This document shows positions 37,894 to 47,047 of a stretch of DNA of 64,000 nt, one piece after another; within the stretch, counting starts at the first letter, position 1, and each line of letters opens with the position of its first letter. The notes below the pieces were generated by a model that did no database searches, was not told where the DNA came from, and saw only the letters and a list, made by a program, of their open reading frames with translations. Made by a program: the position numbers and the translations under genes. This stretch comes from an uncultured Xylophilus sp. (GTDB taxonomy: Bacteria; Pseudomonadota; Gammaproteobacteria; Burkholderiales; Burkholderiaceae_C). The stretch is taken from the NCBI GenBank assembly GCA_913776965.1, contig CAJYQL010000064.1, forward strand, positions 62,001 to 126,000. Direction: 5' to 3'.

Positions 37894-38865
37894 ATGCACA
37901 AGCGCCTCTTCCTCGCCACCGCCGCCGCAGCCCTCGCTGCCGCGGCCCCCTTCGCCGCCTCCGCCCAGGACTTCCCGCCGAAGAAGCCGGTCACGCTGGT
38001 GGTCGGCTTCGCGCCCGGCGGTGCGGCCGACGCGGCGGCGCGCCTGATCGCCAAGAAGCTCGGCGAGAACATCGGCCAGTCGGTGGTGGTGGAGAACAAG
38101 GGCGGTGCGGGCGGCAACATCGCCCACCAGTTCGTCGCCACCGGGCCGGCCGACGGCAGCATGCTGCTGTTCGGCTCGATCGGGCCGCTCACCATCGCGC
38201 CGCACCTGATGAAGCTGCCCTACGACCCGTTCAAGGACCTGGCGCCGGTATCCGGCGGCGTCAATTTCCCGAACGTGCTGGTGGTGCACAAGGGGCTGGG
38301 CGTGAAGAACCTGGCGGAGTTCGTCGCGCTCGCCAAGAAGGGCGAGAAGGTCGAGTTCGCCTCCACCGGCGCCGGCTCGGCGTCGCACCTGGCGGGCGAA
38401 CTCTTCAACCAGCGCGCCGGCATCGAGATGGTCCACGTGCCCTACAAGGGCGGGGCCCCGGCGCTGCAGGACATCCTGGGCGAGCGGGTCGCGTCGTACT
38501 TCTCGGCACCGCCCACCGCGATGCCGCAGGTCGAGGCCGGCAAGCTGGTGCCGCTGGCGACCACCGGCCTCACCCGGCCGGCCTACCTGCCGGGCATCCC
38601 GACGGTCGCCGAGGCCGGCTACCCGGGCTTCGAGGCGCTCAACTGGTACGCCTTCGTCGCACCCGGCAAGACGCCCGCGCCGCTGCTCGACCGGTGGAAC
38701 ACCGAGATCGTCAAGGTGCTGAACGACGCGGGCGTGAAGGACGCGCTCAACAAGCACGGCCTGACGCCGCAGCCCACCACCCGCCCCGAACTCGCCGCCT
38801 TCATGCGCAAGGAGTCGGACAAGTGGAACAAGGTGGTCAAGGAACGCAAGATCACCGCCGAATAA
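37894..38865 (+). CDS. Bug/TctC-type periplasmic substrate-binding protein (2 of 6)
   Basis: A 323-residue secreted protein with leader MHKRLFLATAAAALAAAAPFA ending at A-S-A. The mature part starts QDFPPKKPVTLVVGFAPGGA and has ENKGGAGGNIA near 65, the Bug ligand-loop signatures; ligands in this family bind through backbone amides and ordered water. It lies 52 bases after tcuB and 10 bases before the aldolase gene, with GGAGAC-like ribosome-binding sequence. Being directly behind tcuAB, it may collect tricarballylate or a similar acid from the periplasm, taking the place of the TcuC permease's recognition step. Confidence 0.9.
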   Translation: MHKRLFLATAAAALAAAAPFAASAQDFPPKKPVTLVVGFAPGGAADAAARLIAKKLGENIGQSVVVENKGGAGGNIAHQFVATGPADGSMLLFGSIGPLTIAPHLMKLPYDPFKDLAPVSGGVNFPNVLVVHKGLGVKNLAEFVALAKKGEKVEFASTGAGSASHLAGELFNQRAGIEMVHVPYKGGAPALQDILGERVASYFSAPPTAMPQVEAGKLVPLATTGLTRPAYLPGIPTVAEAGYPGFEALNWYAFVAPGKTPAPLLDRWNTEIVKVLNDAGVKDALNKHGLTPQPTTRPELAAFMRKESDKWNKVVKERKITAE

Positions 38866-38875
38866 GGAGACCCGC

Positions 38876-39655
38876 ATGCCCGACATCCGCATTCCCTCGA
38901 TGCAGGACCGCTGCAGCCCCGCCGAATGGCAGGCCCGCGTCGACCTGGCCGCCTGCTACCGGCTGGTGGAGCTCTACGGCATGGCCGACATGATGGCCAA
39001 CCACATCTCGTCGCGCGTGCCGGACGAGGATGGCGCCTTCCTCATCAACCCCTACGGGATGATGTACGAGGAGATCACTGCCTCCAGCCTGATCAAGGTC
39101 GACCACGACGGCACGGTGCTCAGCCAGCCCGACTTCGGCGACCTGAAGTACGGCGTCAACAAGGCCGGCTACGTGATCCACAGCGCGGTGCACGAGGCCC
39201 GGCCGGAAGTCGCCTGCGTGATCCACACCCACAGCTGGGCGTCGATGGCGGTGTCGTCGCTCGCCTGCGGACTGCTGCCGATCACCCAGACCGCGATGCG
39301 CTTCCTGAAGATCGGCTACCACGACTACCAGGGCGTGGTGCTCGACACCGCGGAGCAGGAATCCCTGGTGGCCGACCTGGGGCAGGGCGAGGCGCTTATC
39401 CTGCGCAACCACGGCGCGCTGGTCGTCGGCCGCACCGTCGGCGAAGCCTTCAACTGGATGCACCGGCTCGAACTCGCCTGCCGCTCGCAGCTGGCCGCGA
39501 TGGCCTGCAACACACCGCTGCAGGCGGTGCCGCAGGACGTGCTGGAGGAGACCTGGAACAACTACCAGCCCGGCACCCGCCGCCCCTACGGCGTGATGGA
39601 GTGGCCGGCGCTGCTGCGCAAGCTCGACCGGATCGATCCCGGCTACGCGAGCTGA
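38876..39655 (+). CDS. class II aldolase/adducin family protein
   Basis: A 259-residue cytosolic enzyme with the class II aldolase/adducin fold. ANHISSRVPDEDGAFLINPYGM (residues about 41-62) is the phosphate/substrate loop, HTHSWASMAVSS near 116 and RNHGALVVG near 178 provide the metal-binding histidines. Members cleave or epimerise hydroxy acids and sugar phosphates using Zn2+. This one is closer to the group found next to Bug proteins in catabolic operons, whose substrates are mostly undetermined. It follows a Bug gene at 10 bases and precedes another at 61 bases, inside the LysR-linked operon. Confidence 0.88.
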   Translation: MPDIRIPSMQDRCSPAEWQARVDLAACYRLVELYGMADMMANHISSRVPDEDGAFLINPYGMMYEEITASSLIKVDHDGTVLSQPDFGDLKYGVNKAGYVIHSAVHEARPEVACVIHTHSWASMAVSSLACGLLPITQTAMRFLKIGYHDYQGVVLDTAEQESLVADLGQGEALILRNHGALVVGRTVGEAFNWMHRLELACRSQLAAMACNTPLQAVPQDVLEETWNNYQPGTRRPYGVMEWPALLRKLDRIDPGYAS

Positions 39656-39716
39656 GGCGCTACACGGGTGCCGGCGTGGCCGGCGCCGCCTTTACGACAA
39701 GAACCGAGACAAAGCC

Positions 39717-40700
39717 ATGCATCGCAGACCCCTCCTGACCCGCGCCGTGCTGCTGGCGTGGGCCGCCACCGCCGGCATCGCCGCGCCGGCCTTCGCCGCC
39801 GACCCCTTTCCCTCCAAGCCGGTGACGCTGGTGGTCCCGTTCGCGCCGGGCGGCAACCTCGACGTGGTGGCGCGCACCGTGGCGCCGGCGCTCGAGCGCG
39901 CGCTCGGCCAGCCGGTGATCGTGGACAACCGCGCGGGCGCCGGCGGTGCCATCGGCGCGGGCTATGTGGCGCGCGGCGATGCCGACGGCCACCTGCTGCT
40001 GGTGACCACGCCCAACGCCGTCGCGGTGCTGCCGCGCATGGCGAAGACGCCGTATCAGCTCTCCTCCTTCCAGGCGGTGGGCCTGGCGGCCACCACGCCG
40101 CTGGTCGTGGTGGTGCGCAACACGTCGCGCTTCAAGGACGTGGCGGCCCTGCTGGCGGAGGCCCGTGCCAAGCCCGGCCGGGTGAGCGCCGGCCATGCGG
40201 GGCCGGGCACCACCAACCACGTGGCCACGCTGCAGCTGGAGACGGCCGCGAAGATCGAACTGAACGCCGTGCCGTACAAGGGGTCGGCACCGGCGCTGGT
40301 CGACCTGATCGGCGGCCAGACCGACATGGTGGTGGACCAGCTCACCAGTTCGGCCACCCACATCCAGTCGGGCGCGGTGCGCGCGCTGGCGGTGATGTCG
40401 CGCGACCGCGATCCGGCGCTGCCCGGCGTGCCGACCCTGCGCGAGTCCGGCCTGGCCGACTTCGAGGCGACCACCGCCACCGGCATCCTCGCGCCGGCGA
40501 AGACGCCGGCCGCCACCGTGGCGCTGCTCAACGCCGCGCTGCGCAAGGCCCTGGCCGAAGACGCCGTGAAGGCCCGCCTGGCGCAGCTCGGCAGTCCCGC
40601 GCGGCCCTCGTCCGTCGAGGAATGGCAGCGGCTGCTGCAGCAGGAAGACGGCCGCGCCGCCGCGCTGGCCCAGGCCGGCAAGCTCCAGTCCGAGCCCTGA
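39717..40700 (+). CDS. Bug/TctC-type periplasmic substrate-binding protein (3 of 6)
   Basis: A 327-residue exported binding protein. The leader MHRRPLLTRAVLLAWAATAG ends at A-F-A; the mature chain starts ADPFPSKPVTLVVPFAPGGN and has DNRAGAGGAIG near 75. It is one of three paralogues within 5 kb of the same operon, with quite different ligand-loop sequences (GGNLD here, GGAAD and GGTTD in the others), so they likely take different ligands. It sits between the aldolase and the amidohydrolase genes. No membrane subunit of a tripartite transporter is encoded close by. Confidence 0.9.
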   Translation: MHRRPLLTRAVLLAWAATAGIAAPAFAADPFPSKPVTLVVPFAPGGNLDVVARTVAPALERALGQPVIVDNRAGAGGAIGAGYVARGDADGHLLLVTTPNAVAVLPRMAKTPYQLSSFQAVGLAATTPLVVVVRNTSRFKDVAALLAEARAKPGRVSAGHAGPGTTNHVATLQLETAAKIELNAVPYKGSAPALVDLIGGQTDMVVDQLTSSATHIQSGAVRALAVMSRDRDPALPGVPTLRESGLADFEATTATGILAPAKTPAATVALLNAALRKALAEDAVKARLAQLGSPARPSSVEEWQRLLQQEDGRAAALAQAGKLQSEP

Positions 40701-40720
40701 CCGCCGATCCGGAGAGTTCC

Positions 40721-41623
40721 ATGACACGCCCCTGCCTGCCCGCGCTGGACGTCCCCAGTCCGCCGTCCTTCACCCCGCCGCCCGGCGCCTGCGACAGCCA
40801 TGCGCACGTGTTCGGTCCCTTTGCCCAGTACCCGCTGGCCGACGACCGCAGCTACACGCCGGCCGAATACCCGGGCGCGGCCTTCGTCGCCCACCTCGAC
40901 CGCCTCGGTTTGTCGCGCGGCGTGCTGGTGACCGGCAGCGCCAGCGGCACCGACAACGGCGCCGTGCTGGAGGCGCTGCGGCGCTATCCTGACCGGTTGC
41001 GCGGGGTCGCCGTGCCGGCGCCCGACACCACCGATGCCGACCTCGATGCCTGGCATGCCGCCGGCATCCGCGGCGTGCGGGCCAACCTGTTCCGGCGCGA
41101 CGGCCACGCGGTCTACCGCAACGGCGTCGGCATCGAGGTGCTGGAGGCCCTGGCGCCGCGCCTGGCCGAGCGCGGCTGGCATGCGCAGATCTGGATCCAT
41201 GCGCCCGACCTGGTGGAGATGGCGCCGCGTCTCGTGCGCCTGGGCGTGCCGCTGGTGGTGGACCACATGGGCCGCATGGCCAGCGCCCGCGGCGTGCAGG
41301 ACGCGGGCTTCCAGCAGCTCTGCCGCATGCTGGCCGACGGCACCGCCTGGACCAAGATTTCGGGGGCCGACCGCAACGGCGCCTCGGGCGCGCCCTACAC
41401 CGACATCGACCCGTTCGCGCGCGCCCTGCTGGCGGCCAACGATGCGCGGGTGGTCTGGGGCACCGACTGGCCGCACATCAACTATTTCGAGGCCGCGCAG
41501 ATGCCCGACGACGGCGTGCTGCTCGACCTGCTGGCGCGCTGGATGCCCGACGAACGCCAGCGACGCCGCGTGCTGGTGGACAACCCGGCCGCGCTCTACG
41601 ACTTCGCGCCCGTACCCGGCTGA
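40721..41623 (+). CDS. amidohydrolase-family lactonase (PDC hydrolase-like)
   Basis: Predicted 300 residues starting at MTRPCLPALD; GGAGAG precedes this ATG by about seven bases, and the longer open frame upstream is antisense noise within the Bug gene. The protein is an amidohydrolase-2 TIM barrel: the metal motif CDSHAHVFGP near 27, WIHAPDL near 165, VDHMGRMA near 183 and WGTDWPHIN near 250. Together these resemble LigI (2-pyrone-4,6-dicarboxylate hydrolase) and related lactonases acting on dicarboxylic lactones. In this operon it would open a lactone to feed the aldolase or dehydrogenase; that is inference. Confidence 0.87.
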   Translation: MTRPCLPALDVPSPPSFTPPPGACDSHAHVFGPFAQYPLADDRSYTPAEYPGAAFVAHLDRLGLSRGVLVTGSASGTDNGAVLEALRRYPDRLRGVAVPAPDTTDADLDAWHAAGIRGVRANLFRRDGHAVYRNGVGIEVLEALAPRLAERGWHAQIWIHAPDLVEMAPRLVRLGVPLVVDHMGRMASARGVQDAGFQQLCRMLADGTAWTKISGADRNGASGAPYTDIDPFARALLAANDARVVWGTDWPHINYFEAAQMPDDGVLLDLLARWMPDERQRRRVLVDNPAALYDFAPVPG

Positions 41624-41662
41624 GGCCGGGCGCCGTTCCCGATGCACTGGAGGAGACACCCC

Positions 41663-42652
41663 ATGGATTCGATCGCATCCCATTCTTCGCGTCGCGCGCT
41701 GCTCGCCGGCGCCGGTCTGTACGCCGCGGTATGCGCGCTGCCGGCATGGGCGCAGGCCCCGGCCTGGCCCGCTAAGCCGGTCAAGGTGGTGGTCGCCTTC
41801 ACCGCCGGCGGCACCACCGACATCCTGGCACGCGCCGTGACGCAGAAGCTCACCGAGAAGCTCGGCCAGCCCTTCGTCATCGACAACAAGCCCGGTGGCG
41901 GCGGCAACATCGGCACCGAGATGGTGGTGCGCGCCCCGGCCGACGGCTACACGCTGATCGTCAACTCGGTCGGGCCGATGGCGGTCAACCAGACGCTCTA
42001 CAAGAACCTGCCGTACGACCCGCTCAAGGACCTGATGCCGGTGGTGCAGATCGCCGACGTGCCCAACGTGCTGGTGGTGCATCCCGACGTGCCGGCGAAG
42101 ACCTTCGAGGAATTCATCGCCTATGCCAAGGCGAACCCGGGCAAGCTGAGCTACGGCTCCACCGGCGTCGGCACCTCGTCGCACCTGTCGAGCTACATGC
42201 TGAGCCAGCGCATCGGCGCCGACACGCTGCACGTGCCCTACAAGGGCGCCAATGCGCTCAACGACCTGCTGGCCGGCCGGCTGCAGTTCATGTTCGCCAC
42301 CATCCCGTCGGTGATCCAGCACATCCGCGCCGGCAAGCTGCGCGCCGTGGCGGTGTCGAGCGACAAGCCTTCGCGCTCGCTGCCGGGCGTGCCGACCGTG
42401 GCCAGCAAGGGCTTCCCGGGGTTCGCGGCAGGGTCCTGGTTCGGCTTCTTTGCACCCAAGGGCACGCCGCAGCCGGTGATCGCGCTGCTGAACAAGTCGG
42501 TCAACGAGGTGCTGCCCTCGCTGGAGGAGCAGATGGTGCGCGAAGGCGCCGATCCGGTGGGCGGCACGCCCGCGCAGTTCGGCGCCTTCACCCAGCGCGA
42601 ATACGAGAAGTGGAAGGTAATCGTGCGCGACTCCGGCGCCACAGCGGAATGA
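41663..42652 (+). CDS. Bug/TctC-type periplasmic substrate-binding protein (4 of 6)
   Basis: Predicted 329 residues from [11 protein letters not shown], preceded by GGAGGAG at a good distance. The leader contains a twin arginine ([13 protein letters not shown]) and ends at A-W-A, so it could use the Tat route, unusual for this family. The mature sequence starts [20 protein letters not shown] and has [11 protein letters not shown] near 70. The stop overlaps the start of the dehydrogenase gene (ATGA), so both are translated together. The ligand is unknown. Confidence 0.9.
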   Translation: MDSIASHSSRRALLAGAGLYAAVCALPAWAQAPAWPAKPVKVVVAFTAGGTTDILARAVTQKLTEKLGQPFVIDNKPGGGGNIGTEMVVRAPADGYTLIVNSVGPMAVNQTLYKNLPYDPLKDLMPVVQIADVPNVLVVHPDVPAKTFEEFIAYAKANPGKLSYGSTGVGTSSHLSSYMLSQRIGADTLHVPYKGANALNDLLAGRLQFMFATIPSVIQHIRAGKLRAVAVSSDKPSRSLPGVPTVASKGFPGFAAGSWFGFFAPKGTPQPVIALLNKSVNEVLPSLEEQMVREGADPVGGTPAQFGAFTQREYEKWKVIVRDSGATAE

Positions 42653-43620
42653 GCGGCGCCGCGCCGCTGCGCATCCTGGTGTCGGCCGAGGCGGCGGCCC
42701 GCCATGCCGACGCGATCGCCGACGCCACCGGCGGCCGGCCGCACCGGCTGGTCCTGCCGGGCGCAGGCGATGCCGACGTCGCCTTCGTCTCGCGCGACGT
42801 GACCGGCCTGTCGACCAAGCACCGGGTGCTGCCGGAGACGCAGCTGTTCTACGACGCGCTGACCGCGGCCCCGTCGCTGCGCTGGGTGCATGTGCACTCG
42901 GCCGGCGCCGACCGGCCGGTGTTCGTCGCGCTGCGCGCGGCGGGCGTGGCGATCACGACCTCGTCGGGCGCGAATGCCGAGGTGGTGGCGCACTCGGCGC
43001 TGGCCGGCATCCTGTCGCTGGCGCGGCGCTTTCCGCAGCTGATGGCGGCGCAGCGCGCGCACGCCTGGGCGCCGCTGATCGCCGGGCCGCTGCCGCGCGA
43101 CCTGCCGGGCCAGCGCGCCACCATCGTCGGCTGGGGCCCGATCGGCCGGCACATCGCCCGCCTGCTGCAGGCATTCGGGCTGGAGGTCGCGGTGGTCCGC
43201 AGCCGGGCCGAGCCGGTGCCGTCGGCCGTCGCGACCGTGGCCTTCGAGGACCTGCACGGCCTGCTGCCCGTCACCGACTGGCTGGTGCTGGCCTGCCCGC
43301 TGACCGAGCGGACCCGCGGCCTGGTCGGTGCGGCGGCGCTGGCACGGCTGCCGGCGGGAGCGCACGTCGTCAACGTGGCGCGCGGCGAGATCGTGGACGA
43401 GCCCGCGCTGGTCGAGGCGCTGCGGTCCGGGCACGTCGCCGGAGCCTTCCTGGACGTGTTCGCCCACGAGCCGCTGCCGGCAGATTCGCCGCTGTGGGAC
43501 CTGCCGCAGGTGATCGCCACGCCGCACAGCGCAGGCTTCGCCGACGGCAACGCGGCGCGGGTGGTGGAGATGTTCCTGGCGAACCTGCGGCGCTGGTGCG
43601 CGGGCGATGCGCTGGCGTAG
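42649..43620 (+). CDS. D-2-hydroxyacid dehydrogenase family protein
   Basis: Predicted 323 residues from [10 protein letters not shown], overlapping the Bug gene by ATGA. The NAD(P)-binding motif is [18 protein letters not shown] near 158-175. The catalytic triad of the family is complete: Arg in [11 protein letters not shown], Glu in FAHEPLP and His in [10 protein letters not shown]. It should reduce a 2-keto acid or oxidise a D-2-hydroxy acid. It is the last gene of the LysR-linked operon; repeat copy 5 follows. The coupling with a Bug gene suggests that the hydroxy acid it handles is imported. Confidence 0.88.
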   Translation: MSGAAPLRILVSAEAAARHADAIADATGGRPHRLVLPGAGDADVAFVSRDVTGLSTKHRVLPETQLFYDALTAAPSLRWVHVHSAGADRPVFVALRAAGVAITTSSGANAEVVAHSALAGILSLARRFPQLMAAQRAHAWAPLIAGPLPRDLPGQRATIVGWGPIGRHIARLLQAFGLEVAVVRSRAEPVPSAVATVAFEDLHGLLPVTDWLVLACPLTERTRGLVGAAALARLPAGAHVVNVARGEIVDEPALVEALRSGHVAGAFLDVFAHEPLPADSPLWDLPQVIATPHSAGFADGNAARVVEMFLANLRRWCAGDALA

Positions 43621-43660
43621 GCCGCGCCCGCCTTTTCACAAGAAAAATGGCACTTTGCGA

Positions 43661-43699
43661 AGGTCCTGCCTGCGCCGCTTGCTATCGAAAGAAGAGCGA
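43661..43699 (-). repeat. dispersed intergenic repeat, copy 5
   Basis: On the minus strand it reads CGCTCTTCTTTCGATAGCAA then GCGGCGCAGGCAGGACC. It lies between the convergent 2-hydroxyacid dehydrogenase and IclR genes. Confidence 0.65.
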
Positions 43700-43728
43700 A
43701 CGGCTGCCGGCGATCCCGGCCCGTCCGG

Positions 43729-44532
43729 TCAGGCCCAGCCGAGCCGGCGGGTGAGTTCGGTCGCGGCGTCGCGCAGCAGGGCCAGCCACCGGTCCTGCCG
43801 GGACGGATCGAACCGGAAATGCGGCACGGTCAGCATCACGTTGCCGCGCACCTGGCCGTCGCTGTCGAAGAAGGGCACCGCCAGGCCGTGCATGTCGGGC
43901 GCCCGCTGGGCGTACGAGCAGGCGTGGCCGTCGCGCCGGATCGTCTCCAGGGCGGCGCGCAGTTCGGCCGCGTCGAGCGGGCGGCCGTCGAGCGGCGAGG
44001 CTTCCTCGCGCGCGATCACCGTGTCGATCTCCGCCGGGTCCAGGTAGGCCAGCAGCGACCGGCCGGCCGCGCCCCAGGCCAGGGATGCGAGCCGGTTGCG
44101 CTCCAGCGCATAGCGCAGCGGATGCGCGGGCGACGCCCAGTGCGAGAAGAACATCTTCAGATCCTGGCGGGCCAGCAGCACCAGCATGGTGGTCTCGTCC
44201 GTCTCGTCGCGGATCGCCTGCAGCAGCGGATCGGCCAGGCGGTTGATCGGCATGTCGGTGCCGATCCGTCCGGCCACGCGGTAGTACTCGATGCCGGGGC
44301 GGTACAGGCCGTCGGCGTCCTGCTCCACATAGCCCAGCGGCTTGCACAGGTTCAGCAGCCGGTGGGCGGTGGCGCGCGGCAGGTTGAGGGCCCGGGCCAG
44401 GTCGTTGAGCGCCCAGCGGTCCTTCGCGGCGAAGGCCGACAGGATGCGCAGCGTGCGGTTGACGGTGCCGCTGTCGGCGGCCGGACGGTCGGTGGAAGGG
44501 GAGGCGGAAGAGGGGGCGGAAGTGGTGGCCAT
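43729..44532 (-). CDS. IclR-family transcriptional regulator
   Basis: Predicted 267 residues from MATTSAPSSA; the ATG at 44583 is a possible longer start. The winged helix-turn-helix is at about 25-80 (VNRTLRILSAF, LARALNLPRATAHRLLNLC) and the IclR effector domain fills 95-260 (SHWASPAHPLRYALERNRLAS, ASLAWGAAGRSLLAYL, AVPFFDSDGQVRGNVML). It is divergent from the MmgE/PrpD gene; two inverted repeats lie between them. It probably controls that operon and itself in response to a carboxylate or aromatic acid. Confidence 0.9.
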   Translation of the reverse strand: MATTSAPSSASPSTDRPAADSGTVNRTLRILSAFAAKDRWALNDLARALNLPRATAHRLLNLCKPLGYVEQDADGLYRPGIEYYRVAGRIGTDMPINRLADPLLQAIRDETDETTMLVLLARQDLKMFFSHWASPAHPLRYALERNRLASLAWGAAGRSLLAYLDPAEIDTVIAREEASPLDGRPLDAAELRAALETIRRDGHACSYAQRAPDMHGLAVPFFDSDGQVRGNVMLTVPHFRFDPSRQDRWLALLRDAATELTRRLGWA

Positions 44533-44610
44533 CGGCGACGAAAGAAGCGCCGCCGGACGCGGGCATCTGAGGATAACCCTCATTGGCGAGACCACCGCTT
44601 GGCCGTATCG

Positions 44611-44625
44611 TATCGATATTCGATA
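44611..44625. promoter_or_regulatory. candidate IclR operator, 5' half (imperfect)
   Basis: Inverted repeat TATCGA-TAT-TCGATA in the IclR/MmgE divergent region, five bases from a second, perfect palindrome. Two adjacent sites suit an IclR tetramer. Confidence 0.4.
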
Positions 44626-44629
44626 TGAA

Positions 44630-44646
44630 GTTCCGTTAAACGGAAC
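44630..44646. promoter_or_regulatory. candidate IclR operator (perfect 17-bp palindrome)
   Basis: GTTCCGTT-A-AACGGAAC is a perfect inverted repeat, 20 bases before the MmgE/PrpD ATG at 44667. Length and the one-base centre fit IclR-family sites. Its place between divergent regulator and target suggests it is bound by the IclR protein. Confidence 0.6.
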
Positions 44647-44666
44647 AACGCGAGAAGGTCGATTCC

Positions 44667-46043
44667 ATGGATCACACCGTTTCCCCGCCGTCCGCCTTGT
44701 GCGCGGACGCACCGCCCGCCGCCGCCCAGGAAACCGTCGCCGCCCGGCTCGGCGCCTTCGTGGCGGGGACGGATGTCGCCCGCATGCCCGCTGCGGTGGT
44801 GGCGCTGGCCCGCAGCCGCCTCCTCGACGCCTGCGCGACCGCGATCGCCGCACGCGGCCTGCCGGTGCCTACGGTGGCGTGCGCCTTCGTCGGCAACGCG
44901 GCCGGCGCCGCCAGCGTGATAGGGCAGGCGCAGCGGGTACCGGCGGCCGATGCGGCCTTCGTCAACGCCACCCTGGTCAACGGCTGCACGCACGACGACT
45001 TCCTCGCCAAGTCGCATGCCGGCGCGGTGGCGATCCCCGCGGCGCTGGCGGCGGCGGAGGAGTGCGGCGCTTCCGGGGCCGACCTGCTGGCCGCGGTGGT
45101 GGCCGGCTACGAGGTGACGGCCCGTGCCTACCGCGGGGCGCCGGGCATGCTGCCGCGCTTTCGGGCCACCGGCGTGCCCGGGGCGGTCGGCGCGGCGGCG
45201 GCGGCGGCCCGCGCGCTGCGGCTCGGTCCGGTGGCGACGGCGCAGGCCCTCGGACTCGGCGCGATGTTCGCCTCGGGCTTCGGCGAGGGCTTCGTCGCCG
45301 GCACGATGGACGTGAAACTCAACGTCGGCTGGGCATCGCGCAGCGGCGTGTCGGCCGCCCGGCTGGCCGCCTGCGGCGCCACGTCGGCGCCGACGGTGTT
45401 CGAAGGCGCCTCGGGCTTCTTCGCCGCGTTCGGCGACAGCACCGCCGACGCCGGCGCAGCGCTGCACGGTCTGGGGGAGCGCTTCCTGATCGAGGACACG
45501 GTCTACAAGGAACGCCCGGTCTGCATCTTCGTGCAGACGCCGGTGCAGCTCGCCCGCACGCTGGCCGGCGAACCGGGTTTCGACGCGGGGCGCATCGAGG
45601 CGGTGCGCATCCGTGCGCCAATGGCCACCCTCACCAATCCGGGCTACCGGAACGTCGCGCCCTTCGCCACGCAGCTGCAGGCGCGGATCAGCGCACGCTT
45701 CACCGTCGCGGCGGCGCTGCTCGGCCGGCCGGTGGACACCTACCGGTACTTCGACAACCTCGGCGATGCCGACGTGCTGGCCCTGGCCGAACGCATCGAG
45801 CTGCTGCCGCCCGGCGGAGACGACACGGTCGTGGTGCAGGTGCAGAGCGCCGGCCGCACCTTCGAAGCCGCAGGCGTCGAGATGGACCACCTGCTGCCGA
45901 CCGCGGACAAGGTGCTCGCCAAGTTCCGCCGGCTCACGGCGGACCTCGCGCCCGGCCGCGCCGACCGGTTGCTGGCGGAACTGTCGGACCTCGAGGCCCG
46001 CCCCGACGTCGCGGGTCTCGCCGCGGCCCTGCGCGATCTCTGA
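44667..46043 (+). CDS. MmgE/PrpD family protein
   Basis: A 458-residue MmgE/PrpD enzyme; AGAAGG about nine bases before the ATG is a good ribosome-binding site. The family includes 2-methylcitrate dehydratase and cis-aconitate decarboxylase. Visible signatures are NATLVNGCTHDDFLAKSHAGAV near 105 (His/Asp of the active site), NVGWASRSGVSAARLAACGATS near 215 and VYKERPVCIFVQTP near 275. The true reaction cannot be told from these. It is the first gene of an IclR-controlled operon with a Bug protein, an alpha/beta-hydrolase, a racemase-fold protein and an ornithine-cyclodeaminase relative. Confidence 0.88.
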   Translation: MDHTVSPPSALCADAPPAAAQETVAARLGAFVAGTDVARMPAAVVALARSRLLDACATAIAARGLPVPTVACAFVGNAAGAASVIGQAQRVPAADAAFVNATLVNGCTHDDFLAKSHAGAVAIPAALAAAEECGASGADLLAAVVAGYEVTARAYRGAPGMLPRFRATGVPGAVGAAAAAARALRLGPVATAQALGLGAMFASGFGEGFVAGTMDVKLNVGWASRSGVSAARLAACGATSAPTVFEGASGFFAAFGDSTADAGAALHGLGERFLIEDTVYKERPVCIFVQTPVQLARTLAGEPGFDAGRIEAVRIRAPMATLTNPGYRNVAPFATQLQARISARFTVAAALLGRPVDTYRYFDNLGDADVLALAERIELLPPGGDDTVVVQVQSAGRTFEAAGVEMDHLLPTADKVLAKFRRLTADLAPGRADRLLAELSDLEARPDVAGLAAALRDL

Positions 46044-46081
46044 CCCCGCCGATCACCGGCCCCTTTCCAGGAGACCTTGCC

Positions 46082-47047
46082 ATGCTGACGAAACGATCCC
46101 TGCGCACCGTGCTGGCCGCCCTTGCCGCCGCCGGGGCGGCCCTCGCCCACGCGGCGTATCCCGAGCGTCCGATCCGGCTGGTGGTGCCGTTCCCGACCGG
46201 CGGCTCCACCGACGTGGTGACCCGCATCGTGGCGCAGAAGGCGCAGCAGCTGCTCGGCCAGCCGCTGGTGGTCGACAACAAGGGCGGTGCCGGCAGCCTG
46301 CTCGGCTCCGATGCGGTCGCCAAGGCGCCGGCCGACGGCTACACGCTGCTGGTCACCCAGACCGCGTTCGCCGTCAATGCGTCGCTGATGAAGAAGCTGC
46401 CCTACGACACGCTGAAGGACTTCACGCCGATCGCCCTGCTGGCCGACCACCCCGGCGTGGTCGTGGCGGCCACCGCGAAGCCGTACAACACCTTTGCCGA
46501 ATTCGTGCAGACGGCCAAGGCGAACCCCGGCAAGCTCAACTACTCGTCGGCCGGCAACGGCACCTGGCCGCACCTGTCCATGGCACTGCTGGCGAGCGAG
46601 GCGGGGCTCGACATGGTCCACGTGGCCTACAAGGGGACCGGCCCGGCCAAGGTCGACCTGGTGGCCGGCCGGGTGGACGTGAAGATCGAGGCCTATGCCA
46701 CGACGATGGAGATGATCAAGGGCGGGCAGCTCAAGGTGCTGGCCGTGACCAGCAAGGCCCGCATGCCGGAGCTGCCGCAGGTGCCGACCGTCGCGGAACT
46801 CGGCTATCCGCGCTACGAGACCTCGTACTGGATCGGCGTGGCCGGACCGGCCGGCCTGCCGGCCGACGTCACCGCCCGGCTGGAACGCGCGTTCGTCGAG
46901 GCGCTCCACGATCCCGAGGTCAAGCGCCAGCTCGCCGCGCAGAGCATCTATCCGCGCGGGCTGCCGGCGCGCGACCTGGACACGCTCACCCGCGCCGAGA
47001 TCGACAAATGGGGCCGGGTGGTGCGCGCCACCGGCATCCAGGAATGA
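46082..47047 (+). CDS. Bug/TctC-type periplasmic substrate-binding protein (5 of 6)
   Basis: Predicted 321 residues from MLTKRSLRTV, preceded by CAGGAGAC. The leader (VLAALAAAGAALAHA) is cleaved at A-H-A. The mature chain starts AYPERPIRLVVPFPTGGSTD and has DNKGGAGSLLG near 70. The stop overlaps the hydrolase start (ATGA). It is the only Bug gene of the IclR operon, so it likely binds the substrate of that pathway or its precursor. Neither gene for the transporter's membrane part is near. Confidence 0.9.
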   Translation: MLTKRSLRTVLAALAAAGAALAHAAYPERPIRLVVPFPTGGSTDVVTRIVAQKAQQLLGQPLVVDNKGGAGSLLGSDAVAKAPADGYTLLVTQTAFAVNASLMKKLPYDTLKDFTPIALLADHPGVVVAATAKPYNTFAEFVQTAKANPGKLNYSSAGNGTWPHLSMALLASEAGLDMVHVAYKGTGPAKVDLVAGRVDVKIEAYATTMEMIKGGQLKVLAVTSKARMPELPQVPTVAELGYPRYETSYWIGVAGPAGLPADVTARLERAFVEALHDPEVKRQLAAQSIYPRGLPARDLDTLTRAEIDKWGRVVRATGIQE

